Positions 60,111 through 64,000 of a stretch of DNA of 64,000 nt are shown here, piece by piece. The DNA is from Siphonodentalium dalli (Eukaryota > Mollusca > Scaphopoda > Gadilida > Siphonodentaliidae). Position 1 is the first letter of the stretch; every line of letters starts with the position of its first letter. The translations under genes and the position numbers were made by a program. The stretch covers positions 197,680,052 to 197,744,051 of the forward strand of contig CP136067.1 in assembly GCA_032622095.1 (NCBI GenBank), given 5' to 3'. The notes under the pieces were generated by a model. The model saw only the letters and a program-made list of their open reading frames with translations. It made no database searches and was not told where the DNA came from.

Positions 60111-61030
60111 GTAATTTGCCCCAGCTTGTTACTGTTCATGGGATTGTCGGATGAATTGTTATCTTTATAGAAGGATTTGATGATAAACCCTAAGGGTGGA
60201 TACACACATGCATGTAATATCTGTAATTATCGTGTATTTGGCGTTTTACATGGATCATACAGACGATGTAATATGTGTCCACTGACAACCTAATCATTGC
60301 CTACGTATTGAACGCACTGAGTTCTAGTTCCAATTAAGTCGGAATGTAGATAAGCCGTTATATTGAACCGAGTCGCCAGGCCACTTAAAATAATTGTTCG
60401 TGGGATAACACATATGGTAGACTTTCTATTTAAATAATGACCAGTCCTCTCTTATTTCTAGCAGTGGTGGATCAGGATTTCCCCGACGCATGCAGGGGCT
60501 ATATATGACCCCGAAAGCTACCAGGAGGGGGTGACTAACTCTGAGCTATTTAAGTAAAACATATCATATTGTACCTTCTTGCCCAGATTATTCCGACCGA
60601 TACATTCAACTAAGTCCCTTAGCGATTTGAAGCTTTCGAGACCCCACCCAAACACATGCATCATGGTTGAAAATGTTCTACATCTAGCCTGTATATGCTA
60701 GACGTATGGCTTCTGGTGGTCGTGCATTAATAAAATGCCAGATATCACACAGACTTGAATAATTTCCGCATCCGTGAGAGAAGACATGTTTTGGACTGGC
60801 CTTAAATTTGACTTCGCTTAGCACTGCTCACTTGTCTGGCCTGTTAACAATGAACCGCTCACGCGCAGGTGATTAATGTTGTGAATTATTGGTGTGGCCA
60901 TGTAAAATACATGTAATTTACACACAGAAATTACATGCATGTGTGTATCCACCCTAATTATAATGGGACACAAGAAAATGATATATACAATGTATGTAAA
61001 TAATCACATATAACGTAAATATGGATATTT
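60111..61030. other. Intergenic sequence, no feature recognised
   Basis: No ORF above background and no repeat that I recognise. Confidence 0.45.
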
Positions 61031-61170
61031 AGCCTGCCATGTAATACCAGTCTCAGCTGTCTGGCCATCGACGCAGTCCTGTCTGGAATTTTGCGCGCCG
61101 GTGTCGGTAGTGACGTCATGATGTACGTCTTGATGTCATGACGCCTTTACTGGTTTCCCAAGAAGCAATC
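61031..61170 (+). repeat. Dispersed repeat family Y, copy 2, with CRE-like TGACGTCA
   Basis: AGCCTGCCATGTAATACCAG, TCTCAGCTGTCTGGCCATCG, TTTTGCGCGCCGGTGT and TGACGTCA (61,111-61,118) parallel copy 1 at 52,852. The copies differ at many positions but keep word order. Confidence 0.7.
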
Positions 61171-61586
61171 TTAAAATGACTCTGCGATCTTTCAATCGGA
61201 ACTTAAAGTTTCCGTTTGTCCGCCTTGAAATACCGTTAGAAAATTGAAGATAATATGTAAACGGCCAGCAAGGTCGCTATATTCCTCTTTCGCGGTAAAT
61301 ATATTTAATAATTTTATGAAATATGTAAACAAAACATTTTCATGCAATTTACCTTTTTTTGTTAACCAGAGCTTTTGTTCAATTTACATTCACTTTTTGG
61401 AAATATATTTGGCTTTAGGAGCAACAATATAATTTTGGACTCCGCTGACCCTGGTTGACCCTTCAGTTATGAATAAATTTATTTTTAGATTGGGCCGAAA
61501 AAGTCGATTAGTATATATTTCATATTCGCATACGTATACCCTGGTCGCTTCGCTTCCGCGGCTTCGCCGCGGGGGAGCGGGCGCTA

Positions 61587-63058
61587 TAATCGTGTGATTT
61601 AAAGACGCGAAAATGGTGCAGTTGGGTGAGAGATGATGGGGGGGGGGGGGGGGGGGGTTAATGATTATGAAACGAATTGGTTTAGTTGCCTATTACCACC
61701 AAACTTATATATTATCATCTCCATTATATGATGCATACATGAGTCTAATGGACGTGGTTTAAATGTGTCAGCAGTGGCGCCGTTCAAGTCATTCGTGCAG
61801 AGGGGAGTTGCACCAAAGCTGATATGAATATATTTACTTATTTAGCACTAATTTCCATCAAGTTCATGCACGTTCTTCTCTAATGATACGATGAATTTAA
61901 TCACATTTGGTGTTGTTTGGGTCATGGATGGCGAGAGGAGATGACGTATAGGATTGATAAGGTTGTTCTATTCGCCGCTATCCACCAAAGTTATATAGTT
62001 ATCTCCCAGGCCATCTCCATATCGTTCTAAGGATTGTTTGGTGTTCAAAGTTCACAATCTCTACAAATGAACAATTATATCTTCTCAACTGTCATATTCA
62101 TATGGGGATGGGAATCATGGCATTCAAACAATGAGCAAGCAAAACAGATACATAGAAGAAAGTATTCATAGTATATCTATCACTATGCTATAGATATAGA
62201 TTGTGTTTAAAATATACATATATTCTTGCAAACTGAGTGACCTTGACTCGTCAGAGGATTGCATATTATAATGGCTCATGTCTATATTATATAAACCCGT
62301 TCAATATATAGTTTCCACAAAAAAGTTACAGTTTGTCAAGAGATATTTGTTTAACAAAGTGGTCACAGTGTGCAGTCAAATAAAATTTCTTCTGAGATAA
62401 AAGAAAACACAGATCCTCCAACGCTGACATTTGACAATGTTATATCTGCCCCATACAGTGGATTTCTTTCATTTTTTGGAACAGACTCATCGCCTAACAT
62501 AAACAACTAAAAATCACGCTTTGTGTTAGGCACATGTAGCTGATATACGTGCATAGCAACAGTTCTTTTAAACTGAGAATAATTACCCCGTATATAGCAC
62601 CATGAACAGAGGAGCACCCAGACATTTCTTTAAAACATCAGTATTTTCTTGGAGATATGATAACCAGGTGTCCTCAAAATCTTAGTCTAACCCACTAGAT
62701 TGATTGATACATCTCTATGTAAAACCCAATTATCGTCTTTTATTTCTGTGTTTCTGATGTTCATGTTTCACGTTTTAAAATTTGAAGTATGTGCAGTTTT
62801 AAATGAATAAATACTTCTTTAATAGTGGGACGGGTTAATGGCGATATATAAAATGACAATCGTTCCGATCCTACAAGGTGAGTCACTACTTACATTCCAT
62901 GTGTAAGAATCATGTTTTGTGATGCTATTTGGATATACAATTTATGAGAATACGTGTAACACTTTGAGCAAGAGTATCATCTATTTCCACCAAATATCTA
63001 CAGCGTACAGAGGGTTTCACGTCACTTTAACCTGGGCAACGCCGGGTTTCCCTGCTAG
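61587..63058 (+). mobile_element. Helitron-like interspersed repeat, copy D, with 3' terminus
   Basis: Sub-repeats with 'ccaccaaacttatat' (about 61,690, 61,850 and 61,980) are followed by a tail that parallels 26,312-27,190. The right end reads ACCTGG-GCAACG-CCGGGT (63,030-63,047), a 6-bp-stem hairpin with one G-T pair, then TTCCCTG and CTAG at 63,055-63,058 followed by T. A hairpin about 10 nt before a CTAG end, next to a T, is the Helitron 3' signature. No Rep/helicase is present, so the copy is non-autonomous. A G20 run (61,638-61,657) and a CCGCGGCTTCGCCGCGG hairpin (about 61,556-61,572) lie at its left side. Its true 5' end is not clear. Confidence 0.75.
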
Positions 63059-63059
63059 T
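63030..63059 (+). other. Helitron 3' terminal hairpin and CTAG end
   Basis: Stem ACCTGG/CCGGGT with loop GCAACG, then seven bases, then CTAG and the host T. This matches the known 3' end rule for Helitrons (hairpin, CTRR, insertion between A and T). Confidence 0.75.
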
Positions 63060-63946
63060 TGCTAATATAAGCAGAGAACTTTATCGTATAGCATGTCTTA
63101 TACATCTCCAGGCAGGTTTTGGATCACTTCCAGTTCATATACCAGATGGATACATACAGCAAGTACATACATGTAGTCAATAGCATGCATGTGCACGATA
63201 TTATTTTGCTTATTCATTTCTTTAGATTATTTAATATATAATTTCCATATAATATAAAGATTGTGTTCATTGAAAATTATAAAATTTCTGGAATTTCAGA
63301 AATTTAAGTCCTGGTTATTTATATTATTATTAATTTAGTTTTTTGAATTTTATAAATTTGAGATTCATTATTCGTTAAAGCGACATGCGTTTAACCGGTT
63401 CAGTCGCACACCGTTAATGATCATGGATACCGATTCTTACCGTGGAACTTGGTAAGTTATGGATGGCACATGACAGTTTGTGTGGTCATTTTGTTAGTGA
63501 ATGATTTAGTTTAGTAAATAACCCAATTCAGCACATAGTCAATCTAAATGTTGTATCCATTGAGTAATAAAATATAATTTTAATCAATATTTACCAATTA
63601 TATTATATTTAACTATATACATATATCAGGAGCGATGCTCCATGTTAGTTCTAAAAAAGTGTGCCTCAATCTGTCAATTCCATATGTATTTGTAAATATT
63701 TTCAGACACTTTAAAATATGCTTATCGTGAAGTACTATATGGATAAAAACAGCTATGCATGTAATCTCCACCTTGCATCTACCCTCTACTACGATGTAGC
63801 AGGTTCGGTGTATTGGTGGCTGTGCCCAATTTAACACTTAACACGATGTAACTAACTGGGAATGACAATTAGACACAATTTAAAAGCTTTGTTGATATTG
63901 TGTCATAAATAGTGGCCAGTGCATGTGCCCAGTGGATACGTCATCT
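63059..63946. other. AT-rich intergenic sequence, no feature recognised
   Basis: Very AT-rich around 63,200-63,380. No ORF with domains; a 74-codon minus-strand ORF at 63,613-63,837 shows nothing recognisable. Confidence 0.45.
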
Positions 63947-64000
63947 TAGTCCGTGGGCCAATTCTCAGAAAGCCTCGAGTTTAGAAGTTGGCTGCACCCC
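63947..64000 (+). mobile_element. Unnamed dispersed repeat family X, copy 3 (cut by window end)
   Basis: TAGTCCGTGGGCCAATTCTC, AGAAAGCCTCGAGTTTAGAAG and TTGGCTGCACCCC match the starts of copy 1 (29,974) and of copy 2 read inverted. Together the three copies define one end of the family as TAGTCCGTGGGCCAA. Confidence 0.75.

Noticed and set aside
1-64000. tRNA or rRNA genes
   Set aside because: I looked for GTTCGA-type T-loop words with flanking stems and for conserved rRNA stretches and found nothing convincing; a covariance-model scan would be decisive.
1-64000. Telomeric TTAGGG arrays
   Set aside because: No tandem TTAGGG or CCCTAA run is present, so subtelomeric location is not supported by that test.

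Overview
The window looks like a gene-poor, repeat-dominated piece of an animal nuclear genome. AT-rich sequence full of short TATA/ACATGTAT tracts, non-LTR retrotransposon relics, Helitron-type repeats with a TCTG microsatellite, TTAA-flanked miniature elements and several unrelated satellites all fit a marine invertebrate. A bivalve or other mollusc is my best guess, but this is inference and no host gene is present to confirm it. I found no intact host protein-coding gene, no rRNA and no convincing tRNA.

Layout. Positions 1-19,345 are one uninterrupted tandem array of a 27-bp monomer (about 716 copies), which runs off the left edge of the window. It then stops abruptly. Next come two TTAA-ended miniature transposons (19,752-20,151 and 20,379-20,768) that share a 69-bp palindrome. 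A 38-bp satellite follows (22,024-24,056, about 53 copies). From 25,150 to 27,190 lies a Helitron-like repeat with an internal 68-bp tandem block. A second, better-preserved relative lies at 61,587-63,058 and ends in a textbook Helitron 3' terminus; partial relatives occupy 58,639-60,110.

From 27.5 to 42.7 kb is a mosaic of transposon relics. It holds two LINE 3' ends (28,024-28,640 and 40,915-42,188), an inverted pair of an unnamed dispersed repeat (29,974-30,575 and 34,181-34,840, with a third copy cut by the right edge), several fold-back palindromes, a degraded minus-strand ORF carrying a HEEADT motif, and a long-TIR miniature element (42,214-42,674). Two more satellites stand almost back to back: a very homogeneous 62-bp array (42,763-44,820, 32 copies) and a roughly 49-bp array whose units are separated by C runs of variable length (45,213-47,741, about 52 copies).

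The right part holds a fold-back element between direct repeats (49,584-50,346), a candidate 2.7-kb DNA transposon with 24-bp TIRs and a 6-bp target duplication (53,137-55,838), and a minus-strand LINE relic (56,533-57,780).

Tandem repeats make up about 40% of the window. The parts do not form a gene circuit; what they share is repeat turnover: satellite expansion, nested insertions, and decay of mobile elements. The most unusual features are the 27-bp satellite, which stays open in three reading frames because its only length changes are +3 bp, and the shared palindrome module inside two miniature elements with different ends.
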